Shown: positions 16,644-25,403 of the stretch, piece by piece
Layout: each line of letters opens with the position of its first letter
Numbering within the stretch: the first letter of the stretch is position 1
Assembly: GCA_013151215.1 (NCBI GenBank)
Contig: JAADIS010000029.1
Location: 1-48,182 of the forward strand
Length of the DNA: 48,182 nucleotides
Reading direction: 5' to 3'
Source of the DNA: Chlorobiota bacterium
Lineage (GTDB): Bacteria > Bacteroidota > Bacteroidia > Bacteroidales > F082
Program-made: the position numbers and the translations under genes
The notes under the pieces: model-generated
Database searches by the model: none
What the model was told of the DNA's origin: nothing
The model's input: the letters and a program-made list of their open reading frames with translations, nothing else

Positions 16644-17906
16644 ATGCTTAGGGGAATATACATATTTGCATTGATAAGCCTTAATCTTGTTACCACTGCT
16701 CAAGCACAACTGCCCGATTTTATAAAACGATTGGATGAGGGTAGCGTTCAGGCCGCTAGTTTTTATGGGAAAACCAAATTTGAATTAATTGACAATAGGA
16801 TAATTGTCTTTTCTGCAATTAACGGTCATACATACAGGTTTTTAATAGACACACATTCACCCTGTTTGCTTTATGATTATGTTCTTGAAGATTTAAGATT
16901 GGATATTTTGGATAAAAGTCCTACAATGGGGGAGTCGTTTTTAACGAGTTTCTTAAAACCCATATTTCCGAAAATAGATACTTTTTCAATCGGGAACGTA
17001 AGTTTTTTCGGGATTGGCGCTATGTTGATGAAAAGTGATTCGACAAATCCCCTAAATGATATGGGAATTGATGGGGTCATAGGTTCCAATTTAATGAAGA
17101 ATTGTATTTGGCAGTTTGATTTTTCTGATTCAACTCTTGTTTTGTCAGATGAAATATTAAATTTCAAGAACATTGACGGAGCATATCAAATAAAATTCCA
17201 TCCAACTCCAGTACAAGCCTCTCCCATAATAACAACAATAATTGGAAGCGATTCGATTTTAACAGAGTTCGATACAGGGAACAACGGGTTTATCAATGCG
17301 CTGAGCCCCACCATTTCAAATAAAATAAGTTCAGGCAAGACTGTTGCTCTGTCAATGAAATTGGATATTACCGTCGATAGAAAAGATGCTGACGGAATAG
17401 AAACACATTATTATGTTTTGCTTGATTCAATGCAGATGGGTGAACAAATGTTTTATACGCTGCCGATAGTTGCATATAATCCCTCTTATGGTCAAACAAT
17501 GGGAAAAGGTTCTGTGGGCGTTGGCTTCCTAAAACATTTTGTTTCAACCATTGACTGGAACGACAAGGTGATTTATTTAATGCCTGCTAAGTTAGATAAA
17601 CCTTTGCCTCATAATAAGGACACTTTTGGTTTTACGTACGGATTTAAGAAGGGGTCATTCCAGGTTCAATCGATTCTTTCCGGATCAACTGCAGAAACCC
17701 TTGGGTTGGAAATCGGTGATAAGATATTGTCAATTAACGGTTATGATGTAAGTCAGCTTACAATTTGTAAGATAGATGAGTATAAAAATGGCAAATTGAT
17801 TTTTTCCTCCGAGAATGACAAAGAAATCACTATCCTCGTGATGAATCGAGGTGTTAAAAAAGAATTTAAACTCAATTCCTACAAATTATTTCAACTTGAT
17901 AAATAA
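16644..17906 (+). CDS. Retropepsin-like aspartyl protease homologue with PDZ domain
   Basis: A 420-aa exported protein: signal MLRGIYIFALISLNLVTTAQAQ, two retropepsin-type half domains and a C-terminal PDZ domain (about 320-405, GSTAETLGLEIGDKILSING). The second catalytic motif is normal, FDTGNNG (Asp 210), but the first reads LIDTHSP (Asp 69-Thr-His), so Gly of the DTG motif is replaced by His. Both Asp residues remain, so activity is possible but uncertain. An S41 protease follows after 7 nt, making a two-gene extracytoplasmic protease operon. Confidence 0.8.
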   Translation: MLRGIYIFALISLNLVTTAQAQLPDFIKRLDEGSVQAASFYGKTKFELIDNRIIVFSAINGHTYRFLIDTHSPCLLYDYVLEDLRLDILDKSPTMGESFLTSFLKPIFPKIDTFSIGNVSFFGIGAMLMKSDSTNPLNDMGIDGVIGSNLMKNCIWQFDFSDSTLVLSDEILNFKNIDGAYQIKFHPTPVQASPIITTIIGSDSILTEFDTGNNGFINALSPTISNKISSGKTVALSMKLDITVDRKDADGIETHYYVLLDSMQMGEQMFYTLPIVAYNPSYGQTMGKGSVGVGFLKHFVSTIDWNDKVIYLMPAKLDKPLPHNKDTFGFTYGFKKGSFQVQSILSGSTAETLGLEIGDKILSINGYDVSQLTICKIDEYKNGKLIFSSENDKEITILVMNRGVKKEFKLNSYKLFQLDK

Positions 17907-17913
17907 TGGAATC

Positions 17914-19215
17914 ATGAGAATTAAAACCTATTATATTTTCACAATAATATTTCCCGTTCTATTTTCTTTCTGCCAAGGTCAGGAAACATCAGGCGATTAT
18001 AATATCCGGATTTTAAACACTGTTTGGAACACCATGAACGAGGATTATTTCGACACTACTTTCAACGGGCTTGATTGGGAAAAGGAGTATGACTACTATA
18101 AACCACTCGTAGAATCATGTAAAACCAAGGATTCACTATTTTTTTATCTTAACCAATTGGTTTTTAAACTGAACGTTTCCCATCTAGGGCTTGTCCCCGC
18201 TGAGGAAGCAAACGAATCGGGAGATCCTCAACTGTATTTCGATGGCATGGCCGGTTTACAAATACGGTATATCAACGATGAGGCTGTGATAATATCTGTA
18301 GAGAAAAATTCCTCGGCAGAAAAAGCGGGGATTCGACCTGGATTTATTATTACTAAACTAAATGGCAGGACAATAGGTTCTTTTGTGCAGGAAAAACGGG
18401 ATAATCCTACACCTCCCTTTAACGACAGGAACTTCAGGTCTCTAATAGCTCAGAACATAAACCGTCAGTTTTATGGGGAACCCGGGGATAGCATAAGTGT
18501 TGCTTTTAAGGACGGCAAAGAGTTAATGCATGAGGCGAACCTCTTGTTGGAAGACAGGAAATCGATTAAATCAGAAGTCATACCCGGTATGCCTCCGATG
18601 TATGCCAATGTTTCTCATCATTTAATTAATGACAGCACTGCCTACATACAATTTGACGCATTCTTGCCCCAGGTTCTCGACTCAACTTTATCTGCTATAC
18701 GTAAATATATAAATTGCTCGTGTATTATACTCGATTTGCGCGGTAATCCGGGAGGGCTATTCGATGTTAGAAAAACCTTGGCGGAACAATTTGTTACTGA
18801 CTCCACACTGTTTTGGAGATATCAAAGCAGAGGGACTGTTGATGATGTTTTCCTGCTTCCTTCTTCAAATCCATACAAAGGGAAATTAATTATTCTAATC
18901 GACGAACTCAGCACTTCATCAAGCGAAGAGTTTGCTGGAGGCATGAAAGCCATTGGTAGGGCAACCATAGTTGGTGAGCAGACTCCAGGAAAGGTGCTTA
19001 CAATGGAAGTGGTTCCTTTGCCGGAAGGGGCTTTCTTTATCTATCCAAATCAACAGACTCTTACGTCTAAAAATGAGGTTTTGGAAGCAAAGGGGGTTGT
19101 TCCCGATGTGATAGTGGAATTAGACAAGAAATCATTGCTGAAAGGAATCGACAACCAATTAATGCTTGCAATTGAACTTTCAGTTCTAAATGATGATGAA
19201 AACAATGGGCATTAG
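17914..19215 (+). CDS. S41 family (C-terminal processing-like) peptidase
   Basis: A 433-aa exported serine protease. ATG 17914 begins a signal peptide (MRIKTYYIFTIIFPVLFSF). An N-terminal helical segment (about 30-100) precedes a PDZ domain (about 105-200, SSAEKAGIRPGFIITKLNG) and the S41 core (about 220-420). The Ser/Lys dyad is predicted at Ser 335 (ELSTSSSEEFAGG) and Lys 360 (GEQTPGK), 25 residues apart as in the family. The glutamine that usually follows in the GKGxVQ motif is absent. Location is periplasm or cell surface; substrate unknown. Confidence 0.87.
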   Translation: MRIKTYYIFTIIFPVLFSFCQGQETSGDYNIRILNTVWNTMNEDYFDTTFNGLDWEKEYDYYKPLVESCKTKDSLFFYLNQLVFKLNVSHLGLVPAEEANESGDPQLYFDGMAGLQIRYINDEAVIISVEKNSSAEKAGIRPGFIITKLNGRTIGSFVQEKRDNPTPPFNDRNFRSLIAQNINRQFYGEPGDSISVAFKDGKELMHEANLLLEDRKSIKSEVIPGMPPMYANVSHHLINDSTAYIQFDAFLPQVLDSTLSAIRKYINCSCIILDLRGNPGGLFDVRKTLAEQFVTDSTLFWRYQSRGTVDDVFLLPSSNPYKGKLIILIDELSTSSSEEFAGGMKAIGRATIVGEQTPGKVLTMEVVPLPEGAFFIYPNQQTLTSKNEVLEAKGVVPDVIVELDKKSLLKGIDNQLMLAIELSVLNDDENNGH

Positions 19216-19338
19216 TGAAAAGAGGGGTTCAACATATAGAATTATTCACTTCAAAATCAATGGATTATACGATAAAACTTCGCTGTTTGAATAAAACCGG
19301 GAAAAAGTTTTCCAACAAACAATTTAACTCTCAGAACT

Positions 19339-19878
19339 ATGAGTATTAGGCATTATCGACTATCTACCTTTATCTGGAGGATAACGGCCTCACATATGAT
19401 CACATACTTCATCATAGGCTTTCTTGCTTATCATTTGTTGAACTATCAGCAACTATATGGCAGTCATCCCTTTTCTTGTTTGATGAAACCATCAAACTCG
19501 CCCTGGGTAGTCATGGGGCCGAGCCTTCAAATTGTAAGGGGTATTATATTGTCACTGTCGCTTTGGTTTTTCAAGGATGTCTTTTTGACCGGCCGGACCG
19601 GATGGATAAAACTATATGCATTAGTTGCCGGATTGTCGATATTGTCCTGTTCAACACCCGGACCTGGATCAATCGAAGGGATAATTTATACTAAAATTCC
19701 GCTTGACAACCAACTGATAGGGTATTTTGAACTATTTACACAAACACTTCTGTTTTCGATACTTGTTGTTTATTGGTATAAAAAACCGTTTAGGGCTTGG
19801 GATATTATTTCCTTATTATTGATTATTTCCATTTTGTTTTTTGGGCTGATGGCTTTGGTCTCTTTAACAACAATTTGA
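19339..19878 (+). CDS. Hypothetical integral membrane protein
   Basis: A 179-aa protein with about five hydrophobic segments (around residues 17-36, 60-78, 88-105, 128-146 and 152-175) and little soluble sequence. I do not recognise the family. The start at 19339 follows a 123-bp gap after the S41 gene; the GNAT gene follows in the same direction after 38 bp. Whether these are one operon is not clear. Confidence 0.65.
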   Translation: MSIRHYRLSTFIWRITASHMITYFIIGFLAYHLLNYQQLYGSHPFSCLMKPSNSPWVVMGPSLQIVRGIILSLSLWFFKDVFLTGRTGWIKLYALVAGLSILSCSTPGPGSIEGIIYTKIPLDNQLIGYFELFTQTLLFSILVVYWYKKPFRAWDIISLLLIISILFFGLMALVSLTTI

Positions 19879-19916
19879 GCACATATTTTTCATGGACTTT
19901 TTAACAAGATAAAAAC

Positions 19917-20495
19917 ATGGTAAATCATGATAAGATATCCATAAAAACAAAACGGCTTAAAATAGAACCGCTTAGGTTAAACTCACTGCTTTTGATAACG
20001 GAATCCGCATATCTCTATTCAAGGGTTCATCATCTGGAGTATAGGGGTTTTTCTTTTGATGAAGAAACGAGAACCGTTATCAAGGATGAGTTAATCCCAA
20101 AGCTCTCAAATAATTCTGATAAATGGTATTATCATACTATGTGGTTGATAATAGAATTGTCAAGCAATGTAATAGTTGGCAGTTTTTGTTTTTATGGTGA
20201 ACCAAACAGCAAAAACGAGATTGAGATAGGTTATGGTATTTCACCGGGATTTCAGAACAATGGATTTATGAGCGAGGTTTTCGGGGGCCTGAGCATTTGG
20301 GCGATAAAAAGAAAGATTTATTATATCGTTGCCAGATGCGATCGTTCAAATATTGCCTCGTTCAAGGTGCTAATAAAAAGCGGTTTCGACTTGTTGGATA
20401 CCCGAGATAATTTATATCATTGGAAATTAAGCTTAATGGAACTCAATAGCTTAGGATGGTTTACGACAAGTTCTGAATTCAACAATACCGAATAA
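19917..20495 (+). CDS. GNAT family N-acetyltransferase (RimJ/RimL-type)
   Basis: A 192-aa cytosolic acetyl-CoA-dependent acyltransferase. It opens with IKTKRLKIEPLRL, typical of the RimJ/RimL/Acetyltransf_3 group. The central motif A region, EIEIGYGISPGFQNNGFMSEVFGGL (quoted in part: GYGISPGFQNNGF, about 103-115), provides acetyl-CoA binding, followed by CDRSNIASFKVLIKSGF, the usual motif B. The substrate cannot be predicted. Confidence 0.85.
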   Translation: MVNHDKISIKTKRLKIEPLRLNSLLLITESAYLYSRVHHLEYRGFSFDEETRTVIKDELIPKLSNNSDKWYYHTMWLIIELSSNVIVGSFCFYGEPNSKNEIEIGYGISPGFQNNGFMSEVFGGLSIWAIKRKIYYIVARCDRSNIASFKVLIKSGFDLLDTRDNLYHWKLSLMELNSLGWFTTSSEFNNTE

Positions 20496-20596
20496 TTAAC
20501 CTTAAGTAAAATCAATCTAATTGCAGTCAAAGACTAAACATCACCAATACCGAGTTTACCGCTCTACACTTTTTATGGCAACAATCATTATAAAAA

Positions 20597-21463
20597 ATGG
20601 CAAATAGAAAAAGAACACCAACTTTTAGTGTACAAAAACTAGTCAGAACCTTATTGCTAATTGCTGGTGGCATTACGGTATGCTTGCTGATACCTGCCAT
20701 TGCCAAATTCTTAGTGTTTACACCTATATTTTCATTGATTTCGACCGAAAAGGAAATCAACAAAAGCATAGTCGCCTTATTGACTTCGGCAGTTATCGTA
20801 CTTTCGTATTATTACTTTTTCTTAATTGTGGAAAAAAGAAAAATCCCGGACCTAAACCTCAAACAATTACCATCGGCTTTGTTGTTCGGTTCAGCCATTG
20901 GTTTTGGAATAATATCGTTGGTAATCGGTATTTTGTACTTAATGGGGAATTACTCTGTTTATTCAGTAAATAGCATGAGCGTTCTTTTGCAGCCGTTTTT
21001 GTTGTTTCTGGTAATGGGGGTTTTTGAAGAGATTATTTTTAGGGGCATAATATTCAGGATAATTGAAGAATTTTGGGGAATTAGGTCAGCACTTCTAATA
21101 TCTTCATTTTTATTTGGTTTTACACACTTCTCAAATTCGGGATTCAACTACTTTAGCGGTATCGCAATTTCTTTGCATCTTGGTTTATTGACAGCCATAG
21201 TTTTCTCTATATACAGAAATATTTGGTATCCGGTCTTTCTCCATGTTTCTTGGAACATGGCTTTTGTGATTTACGGTGTTACCGTTTCAGGGGCAAATGA
21301 TATTCCATCATATATGAACGCTAGTTTAACTGGCCCAACGATAATAAGCGGGGGTTTGTTTGGACCGGAAAACTCAATTCTTACAATAATTATCAGTTTG
21401 GTTGTTTTCCTTTTTCTTTACAGCAAGAAAACAATAGCCGTTTCAGCGGAAAAACGGAAATGA
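20597..21463 (+). CDS. CPBP family intramembrane metalloprotease
   Basis: A 288-aa protein with about eight membrane segments. It has the family's two motifs: EEIIFRG (EExxxR, about residues 143-149) and FGFTHFSN (FxxxH, about 175-180), plus a third region with HVSWN (about 219-223). Type II CAAX prenyl endopeptidase relatives in bacteria include bacteriocin-immunity and regulatory proteases. Neighbouring genes do not reveal its substrate. Confidence 0.88.
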   Translation: MANRKRTPTFSVQKLVRTLLLIAGGITVCLLIPAIAKFLVFTPIFSLISTEKEINKSIVALLTSAVIVLSYYYFFLIVEKRKIPDLNLKQLPSALLFGSAIGFGIISLVIGILYLMGNYSVYSVNSMSVLLQPFLLFLVMGVFEEIIFRGIIFRIIEEFWGIRSALLISSFLFGFTHFSNSGFNYFSGIAISLHLGLLTAIVFSIYRNIWYPVFLHVSWNMAFVIYGVTVSGANDIPSYMNASLTGPTIISGGLFGPENSILTIIISLVVFLFLYSKKTIAVSAEKRK

Positions 21464-21494
21464 GTTCGGTTTATTTTGATGACAGATCAACAAA

Positions 21495-21947
21495 TCAATC
21501 TGTTACTTTATAAAAGATTTTACTGACCATTTTCCAACCGCTTTCGAACTTATAAAGAGATATATAGTCGATATATGTCAATTTAGGTCCCACGTAAAAC
21601 TGGATTTTTGCCATTGCAGCCTTCCCACTAATGTCGATGGTCTCAAAAATTATCGCGACTTTTTTATTTCCTTCAAGGGGCAATTCCCCCTTATTGCGTT
21701 TTTCAAGCTGCTGGTTCTTCCAGTTGGCTATGGGATATTTCCACATATTGTCGCCTTTGTCAATTCCCAACAAAGTAAAGTCGGGATGGAAGCCAGATTC
21801 TATCTTGGTTTTGTTTCCTTCGTTCATAAGGCCTTCAACATAGGCCGTTTGAATAACTTCTTTAATAGATGCTTCATCGTTTTTTAACTCTTGAGCATTA
21901 AGCCTTGCGAATATAATAAGCAGGGCAAATAATATTAATTTTTTCAT
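21495..21947 (-). CDS. Exported NTF2-like (putative lumazine-binding/DUF4440) protein
   Basis: A 150-aa protein with a signal peptide (MKKLILFALLIIFARLNA) and a single NTF2-like domain. The helix with IKEVIQTAYVEGLM is followed by the beta sheet ending in YISLYKFESGWKMVSKIFY, as in the putative lumazine-binding family. Its ATG overlaps the TGA of the 52-aa membrane peptide gene by the ATGA arrangement, so translation is probably coupled. The function is unknown. Confidence 0.75.
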   Translation of the reverse strand: MKKLILFALLIIFARLNAQELKNDEASIKEVIQTAYVEGLMNEGNKTKIESGFHPDFTLLGIDKGDNMWKYPIANWKNQQLEKRNKGELPLEGNKKVAIIFETIDISGKAAMAKIQFYVGPKLTYIDYISLYKFESGWKMVSKIFYKVTD

Positions 21948-22102
21948 TTTTCTTTATTTTTTATACAATAATATATTGCTGACTGATTATCAATAATAGT
22001 GGCTTCAACTTTCTTATGTTCTTTTTTCTTTAGTGTTTCAAAAACTCTTAAGACTGAAAAAAACAAGAGAATTAAAATGATAATAAATACTAACTGTCTC
22101 AT
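21944..22102 (-). CDS. Small single-span membrane protein (52 aa)
   Basis: A short frame starts MRQLVFIIILILLFFSVLRV and continues into a Lys/Glu-rich cytosolic-type helix (ETLKKKEHKKVE) and a short tail ending in CIKNKEK. One hydrophobic helix spans residues 3-20. Support comes from its position: it starts 15 nt after the beta-lactamase-like gene and its TGA overlaps the next gene's ATG (ATGA at 21944-21947). No homologue is recognised. Confidence 0.6.
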   Translation of the reverse strand: MRQLVFIIILILLFFSVLRVFETLKKKEHKKVEATIIDNQSAIYYCIKNKEK

Positions 22103-22117
22103 ATTCAATATAAATAA

Positions 22118-23272
22118 TTATAAATCTAGAATTTTATAAATAACTGATACCATTGCCAGTTCAGATTCCCTATCTCCAATATTTGTGGTAAATACTACGG
22201 CATTTCCTGTTTCCGGATTAATGGCGATAGCACTTCTCATGGTTTTGTCGCTTCCGGTATGGCCATACGTAGCTATTCCATTAACCTTGATAATTTGCCA
22301 ACCAAGGCCGATCTCGTTAGTGTTTTCAAGTTTGACAACCGGTTTAAATAATTCCATAACTGCTTTTCTGTTAAAACCGGCATCTTCCCCTTTCAAAACT
22401 TTGGTGTAAAAAGAAGCATATCGAGCAAAATCTTTTATGGTTAATGAAATAAAACCAGAAGGATTAAAAATCTCATCAGGAATACGGGTAGTTCTGTCCA
22501 TTGAAATACCAATGTTGTTTTCGTCCCGGTACATATGTCGATATGGTTGACTTGTGTCGTATAAGAACGGATAACCGAATTCAGCCGAGTTAAGTTCCAA
22601 TTTTCGAAAAATCCGTTGTTTCATCAACATCTCGAATGACTTGCCGCTAATTTCCTCCAGCAATGCGGCTATAATTACATATCCTCCATTGGAGTAATGA
22701 TGCTCGCCAACAGTAAATGGTGGTTTTTGACTCAGGTTCCACTGTGTAAATTTTCTTCTTCTTTCGGAAATACTTCCGTTTAAATCCGGAATTATATTTT
22801 TAATACCGAACACTTCGCCATCTGTCCAAAATTGGGCTAAACCAGCAGTGTGTGAAAGAACTTGTCTTATTGTGATGTTTTGATACCCCTTGTGTATAGA
22901 AATATCTTTAAAGACATCAGAAATTTTTGTTTCCCAACTAATCAGGTTTTCTTCCACAAAAGTGGCCACCAGCAAAGCTGTGAATGATTTGGTACAGGAG
23001 GCAATTTGAAATTTACTTTCCACGGATAGCGGGTATCCTTTCTGTGCTTTGTTCATTCCAACGACGGCAATATCAGATATCTTCGAATCTTTAATTGTAG
23101 CAATTGCCAACCCGGGAAGCATATATTGTTGCTTAATTGCCAGAGCAAAACTATCCAAATCAATATTGTTGTCATTATTGTCATGCTGTGCGGTCAACGA
23201 CCGTTCGCATCCGATGGAGGAAAGTATAACGACAAAAGATATGATTCCTGAAAAATACAATATTAATTTCAT
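22118..23272 (-). CDS. Beta-lactamase-fold serine hydrolase lipoprotein
   Basis: A 384-aa member of the class C beta-lactamase/penicillin-binding-protein-like (AmpC/EstB) family. The lipobox SSIGC gives Cys 22. The catalytic SxxK is Ser 92-Cys-Thr-Lys 95 (IASCTKSFTALL), the tyrosine motif YSN is present in HHYSNGGYV, and HTGSDKTMRS replaces the KTG motif, as in esterases and D-aminopeptidases of the family. It is probably periplasmic and acts on a peptide or ester, not necessarily a drug. It is first in a three-gene operon with the 52-aa peptide and the NTF2-like gene. Confidence 0.87.
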   Translation of the reverse strand: MKLILYFSGIISFVVILSSIGCERSLTAQHDNNDNNIDLDSFALAIKQQYMLPGLAIATIKDSKISDIAVVGMNKAQKGYPLSVESKFQIASCTKSFTALLVATFVEENLISWETKISDVFKDISIHKGYQNITIRQVLSHTAGLAQFWTDGEVFGIKNIIPDLNGSISERRRKFTQWNLSQKPPFTVGEHHYSNGGYVIIAALLEEISGKSFEMLMKQRIFRKLELNSAEFGYPFLYDTSQPYRHMYRDENNIGISMDRTTRIPDEIFNPSGFISLTIKDFARYASFYTKVLKGEDAGFNRKAVMELFKPVVKLENTNEIGLGWQIIKVNGIATYGHTGSDKTMRSAIAINPETGNAVVFTTNIGDRESELAMVSVIYKILDL

Positions 23273-23365
23273 TGCTCAAATTTAAAATGCATATAATCAA
23301 ACATTTAACTCCTTTCTAAATTTTGATGATCAAAGCAGGAAACCTTAGTAATTATTTCTTATTTA

Positions 23366-23683
23366 TCAGGAGTTATCATAAGTTTCAAGCGCCATTGGTA
23401 AAAACTTGCTTATCCCTTTTAAGCCTTGAACAGTTAACGATAACAGTATTACTTCTTTAATTTCTTCCCGCGATGCACCCAGGGCCTTTGCCATTGGCAC
23501 ATGATGCTTGATTGCTGCAAAATCATCGGACACAACTTTCATTGCGATATATACAAGTTGCTTGGTTTTGGGGTCTAGCCCTTTTGACCCTATCAAAGCG
23601 TCGATTACACCTGCAAATGCTTTTTGTATCTCGGGTGCTTCTGTTTTAAAAACTTCCAATGGGTTATTTTCTCGTATTTTCAT
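23366..23683 (-). CDS. Carboxymuconolactone decarboxylase/AhpD-like protein
   Basis: A 105-aa all-alpha protein of the CMD family, recognisable by LDPKTKQLVYIAMKVVSDDFAAIKHHVPMAKALGASREEI (quoted in part: LDPKTKQLVYIA, about 37-48, and HHVPMAKALGAS, about 59-70). The redox CxxC motif found in AhpD-type members is absent: there are no cysteines. It is therefore a non-redox member of unknown activity. It lies alone between the erythromycin-esterase gene and the beta-lactamase-like gene. Confidence 0.8.
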   Translation of the reverse strand: MKIRENNPLEVFKTEAPEIQKAFAGVIDALIGSKGLDPKTKQLVYIAMKVVSDDFAAIKHHVPMAKALGASREEIKEVILLSLTVQGLKGISKFLPMALETYDNS

Positions 23684-23798
23684 TATGCTATTAATTTATG
23701 TTTTAAGTTTAAACATCATAATTTAATAAGTCGGATATTGAGAACGGAAATGTTTATTTAAAAACCAATAAGCAACCGTTTTAATTCCCGACAATAAA

Positions 23799-25097
23799 TC
23801 ATCTCATGTTCCTGTATTTGTTAAGAGAAATATCTGAAGGCATGCTTCTAGAAATGTTATCGGTAAAATATAAAACATCAAAAGACTTCTTTGGCACAGT
23901 TGTCATTTCAAAATCCTGACCATGTATTATTTGTGGAGAGTTGAGTATGTCGAAATCGTTTTTTCTTATATCGATAATAAAAGTATTATAACCCAGTTTT
24001 GCGAATTTACCTTCGATAGTGTTTTCGTCCGACTCTTGAAACACTCGGTTCCAATTTTCGTATTCGCCTTTATTGAAGGTAGCACCAATCGAAAGCATAT
24101 CCTTACCTAATTCTTGTTTAAGCATAAACCCCATTCCCTTGATGCTAGCTTCTTCGCCCGTCATTTCAAAGTCAGATTTGGCTATATGGACATTATGAGC
24201 GCTTATGATTGTTTTGCGACCGCTATTTTCCTTGTTTATAATCCATAGGGCATTATCGGCCATGGCACGGTCCCTGATCAGTCCCATCTCGATGCGTTTT
24301 TCGCTTGAAAACATTTCGTTTGCTTTATATGCACAATAAGCATATCTGTACATAAGCTCATATTCGTCAATAGATGACAATTTGATATAATCACTTTTGT
24401 TTTCGTTGAAGGATGCCATTAGTTTTAGATAATTTTCTTTTAATTCCAACTTGCGTTCCTGTGAAAACGAAGCATATTTACGCATGGAATTTGGCCAAAA
24501 CTCATCTTCAAAATCGTTTTCGGCAAAATCATTTTCCCTAATGCTGCCAAAATAATCAGGATCCACTTTTTTAATATATTCCATAACTTGGCTAAGACCA
24601 AAAACCGGAGCCACTATATCGATACCGAAAAAACCGACCTTATCAATATCTTTTTTTGTTTTGTTATAATCGTGCATCCACTTGATAATATCTTGCATTT
24701 CATCTGTGTCCCAAAGAAACCAGCCAGGCATTCCAGCCATTATTTCGGCGATGTCCCCTTTCCCATACTTGATATAGTCATTTATTTTCTGAGAATAGGG
24801 AAGGCTAGCCTCGAGGATGAAATTCCTGAAACCAAGTTCTTCGATCATGAACCTGATAAATAGATTCTTAAGAACCGCTTGCTCATGTGCGTCGTGACGG
24901 CTCTCGCCCAGACATACAACTTTCGCATCTCCTATTATGTTCTTAAAAGGTTCGGCCGCCATAATTCCGCCTTTTGGATTAAGCGAATCTATTCGAATCG
25001 CGTTATTCGATGTCCAGCTTAAAAAAGCCTGATCGTCAGGCTGGCAATAAACATTAAATATTGTCAGCGTCATTACTAGTGCTATCAACATTCTCAT
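23799..25097 (-). CDS. Erythromycin-esterase-family protein (exported), copy 1
   Basis: A 432-aa protein with a signal peptide (cleavage near MLIALVMTLTIFNVYC). The erythromycin-esterase/EreA-like domain shows LGESRHDAHEQ (Glu 65, His 68 and His 71 region), FILEAS, and later TIISAHNVHIAKS with the second His pair and a C-terminal substrate region. The family is broad and most Bacteroidota members have no proven drug-esterase function, so macrolide resistance should not be assumed. It is paralogous to the gene at 28567 and lies on the other side of the LytS-LytTR genes. Confidence 0.83.
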   Translation of the reverse strand: MRMLIALVMTLTIFNVYCQPDDQAFLSWTSNNAIRIDSLNPKGGIMAAEPFKNIIGDAKVVCLGESRHDAHEQAVLKNLFIRFMIEELGFRNFILEASLPYSQKINDYIKYGKGDIAEIMAGMPGWFLWDTDEMQDIIKWMHDYNKTKKDIDKVGFFGIDIVAPVFGLSQVMEYIKKVDPDYFGSIRENDFAENDFEDEFWPNSMRKYASFSQERKLELKENYLKLMASFNENKSDYIKLSSIDEYELMYRYAYCAYKANEMFSSEKRIEMGLIRDRAMADNALWIINKENSGRKTIISAHNVHIAKSDFEMTGEEASIKGMGFMLKQELGKDMLSIGATFNKGEYENWNRVFQESDENTIEGKFAKLGYNTFIIDIRKNDFDILNSPQIIHGQDFEMTTVPKKSFDVLYFTDNISRSMPSDISLNKYRNMR

Positions 25098-25403
25098 TTC
25101 AAAGTATTTGTTTAATTATTTTGCAAAAAGAACATTAAATTTTTAATTAATCAACAAGCAGATTTCAAAAATCGACAAAGGAATTATTACGGAGGTTAAA
25201 CAAAGGATTTCCCACGACAAACACCTAGAGGCCAATTAATTTTTTGACGGATGTGGGAAAGTCGATTGCAAGTGTTCATCCAGATAAATCACATTTGTAA
25301 TGCTGTTATCCCGGCTTATTCGTTGTTTAGCCGATGTTTATCCATGTTCGTCTGAAATTAAGTCAACCTTCTGCTTACTTTATTATTTTTATCGCCATGT
25401 TTT
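25098..25403. other. Divergent intergenic region with an inverted repeat
   Basis: A 306-bp gap between copy 1 of the esterase-like gene (minus) and lytS-like kinase 1 (plus). The inverted repeat TTTCCCAC (25208-25215) and GTGGGAAA (25253-25260) is separated by 37 bp and could be a protein-binding site or a loop. I could not find a clean TAnnTTTG promoter for either gene. Confidence 0.35.

Noticed and set aside
22118-23272. Beta-lactam resistance determinant
   Set aside because: The protein has the SxxK and YxN motifs of the fold but HTG in place of KTG and a lipoprotein signal, as in esterases and peptidases of the family; drug hydrolysis cannot be inferred.
23799-25097. Macrolide resistance gene
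   Set aside because: Family membership alone is weak evidence; exported Bacteroidota members of this family are common and not shown to act on macrolides, so only the family name is given.
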